Assembly (NCBI RefSeq): GCF_014643835.1
Contig: NZ_BMKD01000013.1
Coordinates: 1-64,000, forward strand
DNA from: Mucilaginibacter rubeus
GTDB lineage: Bacteria; Bacteroidota; Bacteroidia; Sphingobacteriales; Sphingobacteriaceae
Length of the DNA: 64,000 nucleotides
Direction of reading: 5' to 3'
Shown here: positions 37,434 through 45,809 of the stretch, piece by piece
How the letters are laid out: each line of letters begins with the position of its first letter
Numbering within the stretch: position 1 is the stretch's first letter
The notes under the pieces: generated by a model
Seen by the model: only the letters and a program-made list of their open reading frames with translations
What the model was told of the DNA's origin: nothing
Databases searched by the model: none
Translations under genes and position numbers: made by a program

Positions 37434-37520
37434 AACTTTCGGACTTTCGGACATTTCCGACTTTCCGACTCGAATAGTTTTTAACTTTCCGACTTACGGA
37501 CTTCCCCAACTTTCGGACTC
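37434..37520. repeat. AGTCCGnA 8-mer tandem array, inverse arm, entering the symporter gene
   Basis: Words of the type ACTTTCGG and ACTTTCCG recur about every 8-9 nt, the inverse complement of the array at 37327-37367. From 37481 on this array is part of the symporter reading frame and encodes its last dozen residues and stop codon. Confidence 0.8.
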
Positions 37521-38965
37521 GAAGTAACCCACAGCCCAATAAATGTAATTAATCCGTTTACAATGATGAGTTCGTTACCAAAAACATATCCGCCTAAAAT
37601 TGATTTTGATTCGGCATTTAAAAAATAACATATAGCAGGAGAGAGTATGCAAATGAAGGGCACCAGTTTATCCATTACCTGCCTGTTGCCTACAAACAGG
37701 CCAAATGAATAAAGGCCAAGCAGCGGCCCATAGGTATACGATGCCACGGTGAATATGGCGCTAACTACAGCATCATTATTAATAGCGTTAAATATGATGA
37801 TGGTTAAAAACATTAGCCCCGAAAAGGCAATGTGTACCCAATGGCGCACGGCCACCATTTTTTTGCTGTTCACATCCTTGCGCTTGTTAAAACCTAAAAA
37901 GTCTACACAAAAAGAGGTGGTGAGCGCTGTAAGTGCCGAATCGGTAGTGGCAAAGGTGGCGGCCGTTAAGCCAAGCATAAATATCATGGCCGGTACCAAC
38001 CCTAAATATTGCAGGGCGATAGTAGGATACAGGTAATCGGTTTTGGTAACGTTGATACCGTTTTTAGCGGCGTACATGTAAAGCAAAGCGCCTACGCTCA
38101 GGAAAAATATGTTAATAATTACGAAAACACCAACAAAGCTGAACATGTTTTTTTGCGCTTCTTTGATATTTTTAAGGCTGAGGTTTTTTTGCATCAGGTC
38201 CTGGTCGAGCCCGGTCATGCCGATAGTGATAAACATGGCGCCTAAAAACTGTTTGCCTAAATGCAGCTTGCTGCTCATAAAATCGTTAAAGAAGAATATT
38301 TTGGAATAGCTGCTGTTTTTGATGGTTTCGGCAGCTTCAAAAATGTTCATATGCAGGCTCTGGCAAATAAAATATATCGACAGGAAAACAGATGTTACCA
38401 GGAAAAATGTTTGCAAGCTGTCGGTAATGATAATGGTTTTCAATCCTCCCTTAAAGGTGTACGACCAAATGAGCAGCAAACAAATAAGCACCGTAACCGC
38501 AAAGGGAATATGGTAGCTGTCGAAAATAAACTTCTGCAGTACGATAACCACCAGGTATAACCTGAATGCTGAGCCGATAACCCGGCTTACCAGGAATATA
38601 GCAGCAGCTGTTTTATAGCTCCAAACGCCTAAAGCGCCTTCAATGTAGCTGTAAATGGATGTGAGTTTAAGCCGGTAATATAAGGGAAGTAATACAGTGG
38701 CTATGATGAAAAAGCCCGCGGCGTTGCCCAGCACAAACTGGAAATAGGCAAAATCATCGGTGCCAACCTTACCGGGAACGGAGATAAAAGTAACCCCGCT
38801 CAACGCCGTACCAATCATCCCGAAGGCAACTAAATACCATTTAGAATTTCGGTTGGCTACAAAGAAGGTGTCGTTATCCGAAGATTTTTTTGATGTAAGC
38901 CACGAGATGATTAGCAATACCAAAAAATAACCGATGATGAATGACAATAATACTCCTGGCGACAT
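37481..38965 (-). CDS. sodium:solute symporter (SSS family)
   Basis: This integral membrane protein of about 494 residues has roughly 13 helices and SSS-family features: TFFVANRNSKWYLVAFGMIGTALSG at the start of the core, and the TTDSALTALTTSFCVDF segment late. It moves a solute with Na+; the solute is not clear. I place the start at ATG 38963-38965 (MSPGVLLSFIIGYFLV). A longer open frame to 39130 only translates the AGTCCGAA repeat. The C-terminal tail SPKVGEVRKSES is itself repeat-encoded. Confidence 0.88.
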   Translation of the reverse strand: MSPGVLLSFIIGYFLVLLIISWLTSKKSSDNDTFFVANRNSKWYLVAFGMIGTALSGVTFISVPGKVGTDDFAYFQFVLGNAAGFFIIATVLLPLYYRLKLTSIYSYIEGALGVWSYKTAAAIFLVSRVIGSAFRLYLVVIVLQKFIFDSYHIPFAVTVLICLLLIWSYTFKGGLKTIIITDSLQTFFLVTSVFLSIYFICQSLHMNIFEAAETIKNSSYSKIFFFNDFMSSKLHLGKQFLGAMFITIGMTGLDQDLMQKNLSLKNIKEAQKNMFSFVGVFVIINIFFLSVGALLYMYAAKNGINVTKTDYLYPTIALQYLGLVPAMIFMLGLTAATFATTDSALTALTTSFCVDFLGFNKRKDVNSKKMVAVRHWVHIAFSGLMFLTIIIFNAINNDAVVSAIFTVASYTYGPLLGLYSFGLFVGNRQVMDKLVPFICILSPAICYFLNAESKSILGGYVFGNELIIVNGLITFIGLWVTSSPKVGEVRKSES

Positions 38966-38977
38966 AGGTGTTGTTTT

Positions 38978-39093
38978 AGTCCGGAAATCGGTAAGTCCGA
39001 AAGTCGGGGTAAGTCCGAGAGTCGGCAAGTCCGGAAGTCCGAAAGATTTTTTATTTAGTCCGGAAGCCGGGTAAGTCCGAAAGTCCGGAGGAT
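38978..39093. repeat. AGTCCGnA 8-mer tandem array, forward arm, upstream of the symporter
   Basis: At least ten degenerate copies with 8-nt period (for example AGTCCGGA, AATCGGTA, AGTCCGAA) begin 13 nt before the symporter start codon. The inverse arm lies at 39174-39210 across an AT-rich core. The symporter gene is thus flanked on both sides by the same repeat pair. Confidence 0.85.
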
Positions 39094-39173
39094 TTTTTGC
39101 AAAATACAAATACATTGTAAGATTTGCCAATCATAACTTCTCTGCTTTAAATTTTCTAAATATACAAACATCC

Positions 39174-39210
39174 AACTTCCGGACTTTCCCGACTTTCGGA
39201 CTTCCGACTT
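39174..39210. repeat. AGTCCGnA 8-mer tandem array, inverse arm, upstream of recR
   Basis: ACTTCCGG, ACTTTCCCG, ACTTTCGG, ACTTCCG follow one another with an 8-nt period, the inverse of the array at 38978-39093. It ends about 9 nt before the putative recR -7 element and may supply part of that promoter. Confidence 0.8.
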
Positions 39211-39218
39211 AAATTCCC

Positions 39219-39226
39219 TACCTTCG
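39219..39226 (+). promoter_or_regulatory. putative -7 element of recR
   Basis: TACCTTCG differs by one base from TAnnTTTG and lies only 4 nt before the recR start codon, so the transcript would be leaderless or almost so. A TTTC at 39194-39197 in the repeat could act as -33 with a 21-nt spacer. Confidence 0.45.
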
Positions 39227-39230
39227 CACA

Positions 39231-39857
39231 ATGAATTTTTCGTCCAAATTGCTGGAAAATGCTGTAGCCGAATTTGCCAAATTACCGGGAGTGGGTCAAA
39301 AAACCGCCTTGCGTTTGGTACTGCATTTACTTAACCAGGATAAGCAGGATGTTGAGCGTTTTAGTACGGCGGTTACCAGGCTCCGCAACGAAATACAGTT
39401 TTGTCGGGTTTGTCATAATATCTCTGATCAGCCGGTTTGCGAGATCTGCTCATCGCACCGCCGCGACCATAGCCTGATTTGCGTAGTAGAGGATACGCGC
39501 GATGTGATGGCCATTGAAAATACTAATCAGTTTAATGGCGTTTACCATGTGCTTGGTGGCTTAATATCGCCAATGGATGGCGTTGGGCCGTCGGATCTGC
39601 AGGTGGATACCCTGGTTGAGCGTCTTAAGCCAACCACCGATAACGAGGTTAAAGAAGTGGTTTTTGCCCTCAGCGCCACTATGGAAGGTGACACAACCTT
39701 GTTCTATCTTCATAAAAAATTAAAAAATTTCAATATTACCATCACAACTATAGCTCGTGGCATAGCTTTTGGTGGTGAATTAGAGTACGTAGATGAGATA
39801 ACTTTGGGCCGTTCCATAGCTACCCGCGTTCCGTACGAAAATTCACTATCTAAATAG
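39231..39857 (+). CDS. recR: recombination protein RecR
   Basis: The 208-residue protein has an N-terminal helix-hairpin-helix (FAKLPGVGQKTALRL), a four-cysteine zinc finger (Cys58, Cys61, Cys70, Cys73), a Toprim domain beginning LICVVEDTRDVMAIE, and a C-terminal IARGIAFGGELEYVDEITL motif. It works with RecO and RecF to load RecA on gapped DNA. One base separates it from the GT2 gene, so the two are probably co-transcribed. Confidence 0.95.
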   Translation: MNFSSKLLENAVAEFAKLPGVGQKTALRLVLHLLNQDKQDVERFSTAVTRLRNEIQFCRVCHNISDQPVCEICSSHRRDHSLICVVEDTRDVMAIENTNQFNGVYHVLGGLISPMDGVGPSDLQVDTLVERLKPTTDNEVKEVVFALSATMEGDTTLFYLHKKLKNFNITITTIARGIAFGGELEYVDEITLGRSIATRVPYENSLSK

Positions 39858-39858
39858 C

Positions 39859-40692
39859 ATGAAACTATCTATAGTTGTTGTAAGCCATAATACCTGCAAC
39901 CTGCTCAGAATTGCCCTGAATGCAGCGGTCAGGGCTGCCCAGGACGTTAGTCACGAGGTTTTTGTGGTCGACAATGCTTCGGCTGATAAGTCGATAGCCA
40001 TGTTAAATACTGAATTTCCGGATGTAAAGATAATAGCCAACGATAAAAACGAGGGTATGGCCCGGGCATATAACCATGCACTTAAACTGGCTACAGGCGA
40101 GTATGTTTTACTGGTCAATGCGGATACTATTACAGGCAAGAAGACCATAGAAAAGGCTCTTGAGTTTATGGATCTGCATACCGACGCCGGTGGTTTGGGG
40201 GTACGTATGATAACTCCTGAAGGTAAATTTTTAAAAGAATCAAAACGCGGGTTCAACAAGCCCTGGGAAACCTTTTTCAAGCTAACCGGCCTGGCAAAAC
40301 ACTTTTCAAAATCAAGGCTTACCAGCCCGCAAAGTAAAGACTGGGTTGAAGAGTTTCAAACCTCCGAATCGGATATCATCAACGGTGCGTTTATGCTGCT
40401 GCGGAAAGAGGCGCTTAACCAGGTAGGAATAATGGATGAGCGTTTTCATACCTATGGTTATGATATCGATTATTCATATCGGATCAGGCTTGCCGGGTTT
40501 AAGAACTACTATTTCCCCAAAACATATATCATCAATTTTAACATACAAAACAAGGTTAAATTTAGCTGGGCACACATTAAAGAATATTATGGGGCGATGA
40601 TTATCTTCGCGTCCAAATATTTATTTAAGGTGCCCGAACTTAAGGTGGAAGGCATCCCCCAGCTAATTCCTCCTTCGTATGAAGTTAAATGA
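39859..40692 (+). CDS. GT2 family glycosyltransferase
   Basis: The 277-residue GT-A protein starts LSIVVVSHNTCNLLRIAL, with VDNASADKS and the acidic site LVNADT near residues 80-90. No membrane helix follows. It resembles rhamnosyl- or other surface-glycan transferases. It overlaps the following SDR gene by 14 nt and starts 1 nt after recR, so three genes are likely in one transcript. The acceptor is unknown. Confidence 0.88.
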   Translation: MKLSIVVVSHNTCNLLRIALNAAVRAAQDVSHEVFVVDNASADKSIAMLNTEFPDVKIIANDKNEGMARAYNHALKLATGEYVLLVNADTITGKKTIEKALEFMDLHTDAGGLGVRMITPEGKFLKESKRGFNKPWETFFKLTGLAKHFSKSRLTSPQSKDWVEEFQTSESDIINGAFMLLRKEALNQVGIMDERFHTYGYDIDYSYRIRLAGFKNYYFPKTYIINFNIQNKVKFSWAHIKEYYGAMIIFASKYLFKVPELKVEGIPQLIPPSYEVK

Positions 40693-41494
40693 TAAGATTG
40701 TAATCATCACTGGTGCTTCGTCGGGCATCGGGAAATCACTTGCTTATGAATGTGCTAAACGCGGCGCCAATGTGGTACTGGCGGCAAGGCAATATGTTAC
40801 CCTTTGCCAGCTTACCGAACAGTTGGAGCGGGAGTATAAAATCAAAGCATTAGCTATACAGTGTGATGTAACCAATGAAGATGATTGCGCTCAGCTTATT
40901 AAACAAACCCTTATTACTTTTGGTAAAATTGACGTATTGATCAACAACGCAGGCATCACTATGCGCGCCCTGTTTAAGGATGTAAAAGTGGATGTGCTGA
41001 AACAGGTGATGGACGTTAATTTTTGGGGAATGGTTAACTGCATCAAATATGCACTGCCCGAAATTACTAAAACCAAAGGCAGTATAGTAGGTGTATCATC
41101 TATAGCGGGGTATAAAGGTTTGCCCGGTCGTTCAGGTTACTCGGCATCAAAATTTGCCATGAACGGCTTTTTAGATTCATTAAGGATCGAAAACCTTAAA
41201 ACAGGGGTACATGTATTAACAGCCTGCCCTGGCTTTACGGCATCAAACATACGCAACACCGCTTTGAACAGCGAAGGTAAACAGCAAGGCGAGAGCACCC
41301 TTGAAGAACAAAAAATGATGAGCAGCGATGAGGTAGCCAAACATATTGTTGATGGCATTGAAAACCGGGTCCGCACATTAACCCTCACCGGCCAGGGCAA
41401 ACTTACTGTAGCCCTGAGTAAATTTATACCGGCATTTTTAGATAAAATGGTTTATAAGCATTTTACCAAAGAACGGGACCCGCTTCTTCGTTAG
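40679..41494 (+). CDS. short-chain dehydrogenase/reductase
   Basis: The 271-residue SDR has TGASSGIG at 11-18 for NAD(P) binding, NNAG near 89-92, and the catalytic Ser140/141-Tyr154-Lys158 triad (GYSASK). It probably reduces a ketone or oxidises an alcohol of unknown identity. Its first 14 nt overlap the GT2 gene. Its stop codon TAG shares its last base with an octamer repeat array that runs to the convergent Kir channel gene. Confidence 0.92.
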   Translation: MKLNDKIVIITGASSGIGKSLAYECAKRGANVVLAARQYVTLCQLTEQLEREYKIKALAIQCDVTNEDDCAQLIKQTLITFGKIDVLINNAGITMRALFKDVKVDVLKQVMDVNFWGMVNCIKYALPEITKTKGSIVGVSSIAGYKGLPGRSGYSASKFAMNGFLDSLRIENLKTGVHVLTACPGFTASNIRNTALNSEGKQQGESTLEEQKMMSSDEVAKHIVDGIENRVRTLTLTGQGKLTVALSKFIPAFLDKMVYKHFTKERDPLLR

Positions 41495-41575
41495 TCATTC
41501 TTTCATCGGGTCATTGAGTCATTGCACTTACGCTGCAAAAAAAAATGACTTAATGACGCAATGACCTAATGAATG
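41494..41575. repeat. GTCATTGn/AATGACnn 8-mer inverted array between convergent genes
   Basis: Left arm 41494-41525 is exactly four 8-mers: GTCATTCT, TTCATCGG, GTCATTGA, GTCATTGC. Right arm 41544-41575 is AATGACTT, AATGACGC, AATGACCT, AATGAATG. The arms are inverted around an 18-nt core with an A-run. The array includes the stop codons of both flanking genes and could double as a terminator. Confidence 0.85.
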
Positions 41576-42510
41576 ATATCATATGCGCTTATCCTGCTCA
41601 AATCCAATACAACGCGGCCTGTTTCGTCGCGCTCAAAGGCTGGTTTAAATTTAGCGTCCCATACAAAATCATCATACTGATAAGAGGTGCGCGAATGGAC
41701 GGTTTGCGAAAAGGTATCGTCGAAAGTTTTCAGGATTACCGAAAGGCCGGCTTGCCTGCGTTCAAGCTCCTCGGGTGTGATATCTTTAATTGGGCTGTTT
41801 TCATCAAGCGGGTGAACTACTGTCCAGTTCAGGGTTAAGATACTAACGCGGGTTCGTTCCAGTTCGAGCTGGAAAAATTTACGTACGGTTTTGCCGTTTT
41901 CCTCGTCGTTATAGCTGAAAACTACTTCCATTTCCAGGTCGATGAGGATATTTCTGCGTTCGTTGGCCAGGCGAAACATCAAACCTTTACCACCGTCGCG
42001 ATAGGGCGCGATAAGCACATTGCGGCTATACATGATCTTGGCCGAGGGGCGCGAAAAACGACCGTAAAGTAAACCGGTTGCCAAAGCAAAAGCCAGCAGG
42101 CCCATCATTGATTCGAGCGCGGCGATGGTATTGGGAATCATGCCCCTGGGACTGATATGCCCATAGCCTACGGTTGATATGGTTTGTGCCGAAAAAAAGA
42201 AGGCGTCCATAAAGCGGTCGAAATCGGTATTGCCGCTTTTGCCGTCAAGCACATCAGGACCTAAGGAAAAATAAATAAACGCGAAAATAATGTTTACTAT
42301 AAAATAGCAGCTAAAAACAATGAACCAAAACTTGCGCCAGCTCATGGTAATGAGCGAGTGGTAGTTGTTTGATGTAGTAAAAAACGGAAGGCCGGTACGT
42401 TTTACATTGATAGTACCATCCTTATTTATAACCGGCTGGCTTTTAATAACCGGCTGGGTACCAAAACCAAGATCATCTTCGGGATTAATTTTCTCTTTAT
42501 GTATAGCCAT
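41566..42510 (-). CDS. inward-rectifier (Kir-type) potassium channel
   Basis: The 314-residue protein has two membrane helices with a pore loop and selectivity filter TVGYG at 113-117, then a C-terminal beta-rich cytoplasmic Kir domain (SRNVLIAPYRDGGKGLMFRL). It resembles KirBac channels and conducts K+ across the inner membrane. Its last codons and stop lie within the octamer array at 41544-41575. The start region faces the trp promoter. Confidence 0.92.
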   Translation of the reverse strand: MAIHKEKINPEDDLGFGTQPVIKSQPVINKDGTINVKRTGLPFFTTSNNYHSLITMSWRKFWFIVFSCYFIVNIIFAFIYFSLGPDVLDGKSGNTDFDRFMDAFFFSAQTISTVGYGHISPRGMIPNTIAALESMMGLLAFALATGLLYGRFSRPSAKIMYSRNVLIAPYRDGGKGLMFRLANERRNILIDLEMEVVFSYNDEENGKTVRKFFQLELERTRVSILTLNWTVVHPLDENSPIKDITPEELERRQAGLSVILKTFDDTFSQTVHSRTSYQYDDFVWDAKFKPAFERDETGRVVLDLSRISAYDIIH

Positions 42511-42520
42511 GGAGCTAATT

Positions 42521-42632
42521 ACTGAATTATGAGTTATTGAATTATCGATTTTTAGAAAATGTTTACAGTTTACTCTGATCTTCTACTAATTTAGTAGCTA
42601 AATCAATAATTCAGTAAATCAATAATTCAATA
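42521..42632. repeat. TGAATTAT/AATTCAnn 8-mer inverted array
   Basis: The left arm 42521-42551 has ACTGAATT, ATGAGTT, ATTGAATT, ATCGATT. The right arm 42601-42632 is AATCAATA, ATTCAGTA, AATCAATA, ATTCAATA with exact 8-nt period. The core includes a perfect palindrome CTACTAATTTAGTAG at 42583-42597. It lies between the divergent Kir and trp transcripts, ending 15 nt before the trp -33 element. Confidence 0.75.
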
Positions 42633-42646
42633 AATGTACTGTTCTG

Positions 42647-42677
42647 TTTGTTTTTATAAAAACTATTTACATATTTG
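42647..42677 (+). promoter_or_regulatory. trp operon promoter
   Basis: TTTG at 42647-42650, a 19-nt spacer, and CATATTTG at 42670-42677 match the Bacteroidota -33/-7 consensus TTTG-N19-TAnnTTTG with one change. Transcription should begin near 42684, about 9 nt before the leader-peptide start codon. Confidence 0.75.
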
Positions 42678-42692
42678 TGCCAACAAGTAACA

Positions 42693-42734
42693 ATGACAAA
42701 ATTAAACAACAATTGGTGGTGGCTTAACGAGTAA
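42693..42734 (+). CDS. trpL: trp leader peptide with three tandem Trp codons
   Basis: A 13-codon open frame MTKLNNNWWWLNE has three consecutive TGG codons at 42714-42722 and ends at TAA 42732-42734. It lies between the trp promoter and a terminator hairpin, the classic layout of ribosome-mediated attenuation. When charged tRNA-Trp is scarce the ribosome should stall on the TGG run and leave the next segment free to form an antiterminator. No other function is expected of such a peptide. The size, the Trp run and the position all support it strongly. Confidence 0.9.
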   Translation: MTKLNNNWWWLNE

Positions 42735-42736
42735 TC

Positions 42737-42804
42737 GTAAGGCAATTCCATGTTTGTTTAAAAGATATATTCAAAAAGGGTTGCCATACGGCAACCCTTT
42801 TTTT
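42737..42804 (+). promoter_or_regulatory. trp attenuator: antiterminator and terminator
   Basis: Segment 2 (GTAAGGCAA, 42737-42745) can pair with segment 3 (TTGCCATAC, 42781-42789) in 8 of 9 positions. Segment 3 is also the 5' arm and loop of the terminator: a stem of 13 bp, left arm 42773-42785 ending GGGTTGCC, loop ATAC, right arm 42790-42802 beginning GGCAACCC, followed by T's. Segment 1 (GGCTTAACG, 42721-42729) can also pair with segment 2, as in enteric trp leaders. Confidence 0.88.
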
Positions 42805-42805
42805 A

Positions 42806-42898
42806 TGCTTCGCCCTCCGGCCCCCTAAAGGGGGAGTAACGGCAAAAGGGGGTAAAAACTTTAACAATAAACTACCCCTTTAGGGGGTTGGGGGGCAT
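42806..42898. repeat. dispersed C/G-rich inverted repeat, family A, copy 2
   Basis: CCGGCCCCCTAAAGGGGGAG on the left and ACTACCCCTTTAGGGGGTTG on the right form an imperfect inverted pair around an AT core. The unit is of the same type as 31355-31446. It sits exactly between the trp attenuator and trpD, and its G-run ends 4 nt before the trpD start codon. Confidence 0.7.
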
Positions 42899-43888
42899 AT
42901 GAAACAGATATTAAATCATCTTTTTGAACACAAAACCTTTAGCAGGGAACAATCAAAAGGCATTTTGATCAATATTGCGCAGGGTAAGTACAACAACGCG
43001 CAAATGGCAGCTTTCATGACAGCCTATTGTATGCGAAGCATTACCGTTGAAGAACTGGAAGGCTTTCGCGATGCCATGCTGGAACTTTGTCTGCCCGTTA
43101 ACCTGGAAACCGATGGCCTCATTGACCTTTGCGGTACCGGAGGCGATGGTAAGGATACTTTTAACATTTCAACGCTTGCTTCATTTGTTGTTGCGGGTGC
43201 GGGGTATAAGGTGGCCAAGCATGGTAACTATGGGGTATCATCGGGCTGCGGTTCATCAAATGTGATGGAGTACCTGGGTTACCAGTTTACCAATGATATT
43301 GACAAGCTGAAACGGAGTGCCGAGGAAGCTAATATCTGTTTTCTGCACGCGCCTTTGTTTCACCCGGCTATGAAAACCGTTGCGCCTATCCGCAGGGAAC
43401 TGGGTGTTAAAACCTTCTTCAACATGCTGGGGCCTCTGGTTAACCCGGCGAAGCCCGATAATCAATTGGTAGGGGTGTTTAACCTGGAGCTTGCCCGGGT
43501 ATACGCTTACCTTTACCAAAAATCAACTACAAAATATACTATCATAAACGCCCTGGAAGGCTATGACGAAATCTCATTAACCTGCGATTTTAAGACCTTT
43601 TCGGCAGATGGTGAAAAGATCAACAGTGTCGAAGACCTTGGATTTGAAAAGCTTGATCCTAAAGAAATCATCGGCGGCGATACTGTGACAGCTTCGGCAG
43701 CCATATTTAGTTCGGTGCTTAAAGGCGAAGGTACCCCAGCCCAAAATAACGTGGTACTGGCTAACGCCGCGCTGGCCATTAAAACCATCGGCCCTGAAAA
43801 AACTTTTGGTGATTGTTTTTATGAAGCCGAAGAAGCATTGTTAAGCAAAAAAGCGCTGAGGAGTTTTAATACTTTATTACAAAACTAA
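42899..43888 (+). CDS. trpD: anthranilate phosphoribosyltransferase
   Basis: The 329-residue enzyme has CGTGGDGKDTFNIST at 78-92 (PRPP and phosphate binding) and KHGNYGVSSGCGS, hallmarks of TrpD. It attaches phosphoribose to anthranilate in tryptophan synthesis. It is the first structural gene after the attenuator. trpE, trpG and trpC are absent from the window, although trpE normally follows this kind of leader. Three nt separate it from the trpF-trpB gene. Confidence 0.95.
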   Translation: MKQILNHLFEHKTFSREQSKGILINIAQGKYNNAQMAAFMTAYCMRSITVEELEGFRDAMLELCLPVNLETDGLIDLCGTGGDGKDTFNISTLASFVVAGAGYKVAKHGNYGVSSGCGSSNVMEYLGYQFTNDIDKLKRSAEEANICFLHAPLFHPAMKTVAPIRRELGVKTFFNMLGPLVNPAKPDNQLVGVFNLELARVYAYLYQKSTTKYTIINALEGYDEISLTCDFKTFSADGEKINSVEDLGFEKLDPKEIIGGDTVTASAAIFSSVLKGEGTPAQNNVVLANAALAIKTIGPEKTFGDCFYEAEEALLSKKALRSFNTLLQN

Positions 43889-43891
43889 ACC

Positions 43892-45700
43892 ATGAAAATA
43901 AAGGTTTGCGGTTTAAAACATCCTGAAAATATTAATGCGGTTGCTGCTTTACAGCCCGACTATATAGGCTTTATTTTATATGGCAAATCGCCACGCTATA
44001 TGGCAAACCTGGCGACAGATGCGTTGCAAACTATACCCGCCTCTATCCAAAAAACGGGTGTTTTCGTAAATGAAAGCTCTGAAAATATTGATCGCCTGGT
44101 CACTGAATATGGCTTTAACGCGGTTCAGTTGCATGGTGATGAAAGTCCGGAATTTTGCGCTGCTTTTAAAGGTAGGGTAACCGTGATCAAAGCTTTTGGT
44201 ATTAACGAAGATTTTGATTTTGAACAGTTAAAAGATTATGCCAACAATGTCGATCTTTTCCTGTTCGATACCAAAACAAAAGAATATGGAGGCTCAGGCA
44301 AAACTTTTGACTGGGCTATTCTTGATCAATATAAACTGGACATTCCCTTCTTTTTATCAGGAGGGGTGGGGCTTGAAAATATAAAAGAGGTTAAAAACAT
44401 CACACATTCCCAATTTTATGGGGTTGACCTTAACAGCAGGTTTGAAAATGAGCCCGGCTTGAAGAATATCGAAAAATTAAAAGAGGCATTTAAAATCATC
44501 AAAAATAAAACACAACAGATGAAATACGGAGTTAACGAACAAGGTTATTATGGCGATTTTGGGGGAGCATATATCCCCGAAATGTTGTACCCTAACGTAG
44601 AGGAATTAAGGGAGCAATACCTCAATATCATAAATGACGATGATTTTAAAGCCGAGTTTGATGATCTGCTTAAAAACTACGTCGGCCGGCCTTCTCCGTT
44701 ATATCATGCCAAAAGATATTCGGAAAAATATGGCGCTAACATCTTCTTTAAACGCGAAGACCTGAACCATACCGGCTCGCATAAAATTAACAATGCCATT
44801 GGGCAGATCCTGTTAGCAAAACGCCTGGGTAAAAAGCGTATCATTGCCGAAACCGGCGCGGGTCAGCATGGCGTGGCTACCGCTACCGTATGCGCACTCA
44901 TGAATATTGAATGTGTTGTTTACATGGGCGAAATTGACATGGTAAGGCAGGCGCCGAACGTTGCCCGTATGAAAATGCTTGGCGCTAAGGTTGTACCCGC
45001 CACATCTGGCAGTAAAACACTTAAAGACGCTACCAACGAGGCCCTGCGCGATTGGATAGGCAACCCGGTTGATACACATTATATCATCGGCTCTGTAGTT
45101 GGCCCGTATCCTTATCCGGATATTGTAGCCCGTTTTCAATCTATCATATCGCAGGAAACAAAGGCCCAGTTGCTTGAGCAAACCGGCAAGGAGTTACCGC
45201 AATATGTGATGGCTTGTGTAGGCGGGGGCAGCAACGCTATGGGGATGTTTTATCATTTTATAGATGATGAGGCTGTGAAACTGGTTGCTGTTGAAGCGGC
45301 AGGTAAAGGCGTAAATAGTGGTGAATCTGCCGCTACAACAGCTTTGGGTGATGAGGGAGTGCTGCACGGCAGCCGTACCATATTAATGCAAACCGAAGAC
45401 GGACAGGTGGTTGAGCCTTATTCAATTTCGGCGGGACTGGATTATCCGGGTATAGGGCCGCAGCACGCACATTTGTTTAAAACCGGCCGCGGGCAATATG
45501 TAAGTATTACCGATGAGGAGGCTTTGCAGGCAGGCTTACTTTGCTGCCAGCTTGAAGGGATTATCCCAGCTATTGAAACAGCCCACGCTTTGGCGCAGTT
45601 AGAAAAAATGAAGTTTGAAGCCAACGATAATGTGGTGATCTGTATTTCGGGCAGGGGAGATAAGGACCTGGATACATACATTAATTATTTCGGCTATTAA
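43892..45700 (+). CDS. trpFB: phosphoribosylanthranilate isomerase-tryptophan synthase beta fusion
   Basis: The 602-residue frame joins TrpF (residues 1-209, starting [11 protein letters not shown] with catalytic Cys6) to a full TrpB (210-602, with [13 protein letters not shown] lysine Lys298 in TGSHK, and GGGSNAMG). The TrpB part has its own ATG at 44519 and is 393 residues, the normal length of a separate protein. The join lies just after CAAAAATAAAA; one extra A would end TrpF with IKK and TAA, as in unfused genes. It could be a real fusion, a recent one-base deletion, or a sequencing error. Confidence 0.9.
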   Translation: MKIKVCGLKHPENINAVAALQPDYIGFILYGKSPRYMANLATDALQTIPASIQKTGVFVNESSENIDRLVTEYGFNAVQLHGDESPEFCAAFKGRVTVIKAFGINEDFDFEQLKDYANNVDLFLFDTKTKEYGGSGKTFDWAILDQYKLDIPFFLSGGVGLENIKEVKNITHSQFYGVDLNSRFENEPGLKNIEKLKEAFKIIKNKTQQMKYGVNEQGYYGDFGGAYIPEMLYPNVEELREQYLNIINDDDFKAEFDDLLKNYVGRPSPLYHAKRYSEKYGANIFFKREDLNHTGSHKINNAIGQILLAKRLGKKRIIAETGAGQHGVATATVCALMNIECVVYMGEIDMVRQAPNVARMKMLGAKVVPATSGSKTLKDATNEALRDWIGNPVDTHYIIGSVVGPYPYPDIVARFQSIISQETKAQLLEQTGKELPQYVMACVGGGSNAMGMFYHFIDDEAVKLVAVEAAGKGVNSGESAATTALGDEGVLHGSRTILMQTEDGQVVEPYSISAGLDYPGIGPQHAHLFKTGRGQYVSITDEEALQAGLLCCQLEGIIPAIETAHALAQLEKMKFEANDNVVICISGRGDKDLDTYINYFGY

Positions 45701-45703
45701 TTG

Positions 45704-45797
45704 GTTCATAGTTGATGGTCCATAGACCATAGCTGATCCGTGAAAAAAATCAACAGTAAAAAACAAAACCATGGACTATGGTCTATCGTCCATAGAC
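45704..45797. repeat. CATAG-type 7-mer inverted array between trpB and trpA
   Basis: Left arm 45705-45739 reads as 7-mers TTCATAG, TTGATGG, TCCATAG, ACCATAG, CTGATCC. Right arm 45770-45797 reads CATGGAC, TATGGTC, TATCGTC, CATAGAC. The arms are inverted around a 30-bp AT-rich core. It splits trpB from trpA and may weaken or modulate readthrough. Confidence 0.8.
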
Positions 45798-45809
45798 AAA
45801 TAAAATACA

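Noticed and set aside
38966-39130. N-terminal extension of the symporter
   Set aside because: It is translated from the AGTCCGAA repeat and the expected first membrane helix begins only after ATG 38965.
37327-39210. CRISPR array
   Set aside because: The repeated words are 8 nt, degenerate and contiguous, without unique spacers, and no cas gene is present.
42583-42597. Palindrome CTACTAATTTAGTAG as a TrpR operator
   Set aside because: TrpR is not expected in Bacteroidota and the site is 50 nt before the -33 element. The attenuator explains control.
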